DNA of 6,373 nt from the NCBI GenBank assembly GCA_021826035.1, contig JAKBBE010000147.1, forward strand, positions 1 to 6,373, in the 5' to 3' direction. The notes beneath the pieces were generated by a model. That model saw only the letters and a program-made list of their open reading frames with translations. It ran no database searches and was not told the DNA's origin. The position numbers and the translations under genes are program-made. The DNA is from Pseudomonadota bacterium (GTDB lineage: Bacteria; Pseudomonadota; Gammaproteobacteria; Steroidobacterales; Steroidobacteraceae). Every line of letters begins with the position of its first letter. Positions within the stretch are counted from its first letter, which is position 1. Positions 5,296 through 6,373 of the stretch are shown here, piece after piece.

Positions 5296-6306
5296 TTACG
5301 CTCCCGTGGCGGCCAGGATGGTCCGGCGAACCAGCGTCTCGAAGATCGGCAGCTTGTAGCCGTTCTGGCTGAGCGGCGCCGCGCCCTGCAGGGCCGCCTG
5401 CGCGGCGATGCGGGCGAGCGGCGCGTCGATCGTCCGCCCGAGGAGCTGCGCCTCGGCGGCCATCGCGCGGTGTGGTACCGGTGCGGCGGCGCCGAGTACG
5501 ACTGCTGCTTTACGGCAGACGCCCTGCACTACGGCGACGTCCGCGATCGGCCAATCGAACGAATCCAGCTCGCCAAATCGAAGATGCATCGAGCGCACCG
5601 TCTGCGGCTGGAGCGGCAGGACGATGGCCGTGAGGATCTCGCCCGCAACCAGCGCATACTCGCGCTGCAGGTCGACCTGCGGCAGCAGCAAGAATTGCTC
5701 CAGGATCACATGGCGCCTCGCGCCGTCCTGGCCAGTGATCTCGAGCCCGGCATCGAATGCGACCAGCGCCATCGCCGGGGTCGAGGGATGCACGATGGCA
5801 CAGCCGTGGTGATCGAAGATCGCGTGGTACCGGTTCTCGCCGGCGAAGGCGAAGCAGGTCTCGCCTCCCTTGCGCGCGCACCGGTGGGCGCGCAAGCGCA
5901 AATACCAGCAGCGCAGCCGCTGCAGCAGGTTGCCGCCGAGCGTGGCGAGATGGCGGATCTGCGGACTCGCCGCAGCGCCGGCCGCATCGGCCAGCGCGCC
6001 GAAGCGCAAGCGAACCTCAGCATGGGCGGCAATCTGAGCGCGCGTCATATTGGCCCCGATGCGCAGTCCGCCCGGGTCCGGCTCGATGCGATCGCGTCCG
6101 GCGATCTGCCTGAGGTTGATAATGCGGCGCGGCGCGAGCAAGCCTTCCGTCATCAGGTCGAGCACATCGATGCCGCCGGCCTTGAGCACCGCGGCATCCA
6201 ACCGGGAACCACCGCCCGGATCGACCATCGCCTGGGCGACCGTCGATGTGGCCGCGCGCGCGGCCTGCTCGATGTCGCCCGGACTCATCCACTCGAACTC
6301 GTTCAT
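5296..6306 (-). CDS. FAD-binding subunit of a molybdenum hydroxylase (xanthine dehydrogenase / PaoB-YagS type)
   Basis: The 336-residue product is the electron-transfer FAD subunit of a three-subunit molybdenum enzyme (xanthine dehydrogenase, CO dehydrogenase and aldehyde oxidoreductase family). The N-terminal FAD-binding domain (about 1-220) shows the two flavin loops, KAGGIDVLDLM at 42-52 and ATLGGNLLQ at 121-129. The C-terminal CO-dehydrogenase flavoprotein domain follows from about 225. Between the flavin loop and ENRYHAIF (157-164) are Cys133, Cys143, Cys151 and Cys169, in a segment of the YagS/PaoB type (RCWY, then CARKGGETC). PaoB-like subunits carry an extra [4Fe-4S] cluster in this region, so these cysteines are likely ligands. 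The start at 6306 overlaps the preceding stop as ATGA; Met7 is a less likely start. There is no signal peptide in this subunit, as expected, because any export would use the partner's signal. The substrate (aldehyde, purine or N-heterocycle) cannot be told from this subunit. Confidence 0.9.
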   Translation of the reverse strand: MNEFEWMSPGDIEQAARAATSTVAQAMVDPGGGSRLDAAVLKAGGIDVLDLMTEGLLAPRRIINLRQIAGRDRIEPDPGGLRIGANMTRAQIAAHAEVRLRFGALADAAGAAASPQIRHLATLGGNLLQRLRCWYLRLRAHRCARKGGETCFAFAGENRYHAIFDHHGCAIVHPSTPAMALVAFDAGLEITGQDGARRHVILEQFLLLPQVDLQREYALVAGEILTAIVLPLQPQTVRSMHLRFGELDSFDWPIADVAVVQGVCRKAAVVLGAAAPVPHRAMAAEAQLLGRTIDAPLARIAAQAALQGAAPLSQNGYKLPIFETLVRRTILAATGA

Positions 6307-6373
6307 GGCGGCACGCTGGGGGCGGGCACGCGGCCGAGCGCGGTCAGGATCGCTGCCGGCGTCATGGGCAGGC
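6303..6373 (-). CDS. C-terminal end of an upstream gene, probably the molybdopterin-binding subunit
   Basis: The frame entering from the right edge reads LPMTPAAILTALGRVPAPSVPP and stops with TGA at 6305-6303, giving 22 codons from 6371. It overlaps the ATG of the FAD subunit as ATGA. The segment LPMTPAAILTALG resembles the LPxTPxxxLxAL tail common at the end of the large molybdopterin-binding subunits of this enzyme family, and it does not look like the cysteine-rich end of the [2Fe-2S] subunit. With so little sequence the family call is an inference from tail similarity and operon position; that it is a real coding end is supported by the overlap. Confidence 0.6.
   Translation of the reverse strand, partial: LPMTPAAILTALGRVPAPSVPP

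Noticed and set aside
1118..6306. A functional link between 3-hydroxybutyrate dehydrogenase and the molybdenum hydroxylase genes, as bdhA and xdh-type genes share an operon in Sinorhizobium
   Set aside because: Here the two sets are separate units on either side of the tetR gene, with the hydroxylase converging on it; nothing in the sequence joins their expression.

Overview
The window is GC-rich, with third codon positions mostly G or C, tightly packed and strongly diderm in character, since it carries a large TonB-dependent outer-membrane receptor. The receptor style (an EIVVTA-type TonB box and a conserved plug), a PsrA-like TetR regulator and a 3-hydroxybutyrate dehydrogenase with nearby acetoacetyl-CoA synthetase point to a proteobacterium. 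A gammaproteobacterium of the Nevskiales/Steroidobacter kind or a sphingomonad-like alphaproteobacterium would fit. This assignment is inference from protein style, not from a marker gene.

Left block (1-4308, all minus strand): four genes read leftward as one apparent operon. In transcription order they are a TonB-dependent receptor (4308-1903), an SDR-family D-3-hydroxybutyrate dehydrogenase (1906-1118), an alpha/beta-fold hydrolase (1121-228) and the N-terminus of an acetoacetate-CoA ligase (228-1, running off the window). All three junctions are stop/start overlaps (GTGA, ATGA, TGATG), so the genes are probably translationally coupled. Two enzymes are consecutive steps of a known route: 3-hydroxybutyrate to acetoacetate to acetoacetyl-CoA. 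My inference is that the receptor brings in a 3-hydroxybutyrate ester or oligomer (or a related lipid-like compound) and the hydrolase releases the monomer. That would make this a self-contained scavenging operon for PHB-derived material.

Centre (4309-4577): a 269-bp divergent control region. It holds a run of nine G (minus strand) just before the receptor start, a perfect 6-4-6 inverted repeat with a further copy of its half-site, a nearby 8-bp palindrome, a plausible receptor promoter overlapping the inverted repeat, a GC-rich imperfect tandem repeat able to form a hairpin, and the ribosome binding site of the regulator gene. The divergent TetR-family gene (4578-5231, plus strand) is the obvious candidate regulator of the operon.

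Right block (5296-6373, minus strand): a separate unit converging on the tetR gene. It encodes the FAD-binding subunit of a molybdenum hydroxylase of the xanthine dehydrogenase / PaoB (YagS) type, with four cysteines placed for an extra iron-sulfur cluster. It is preceded by the last 22 codons of an upstream gene, probably the molybdopterin-binding subunit, joined by another ATGA overlap. No RNA genes, insertion sequences or CRISPR arrays were seen.
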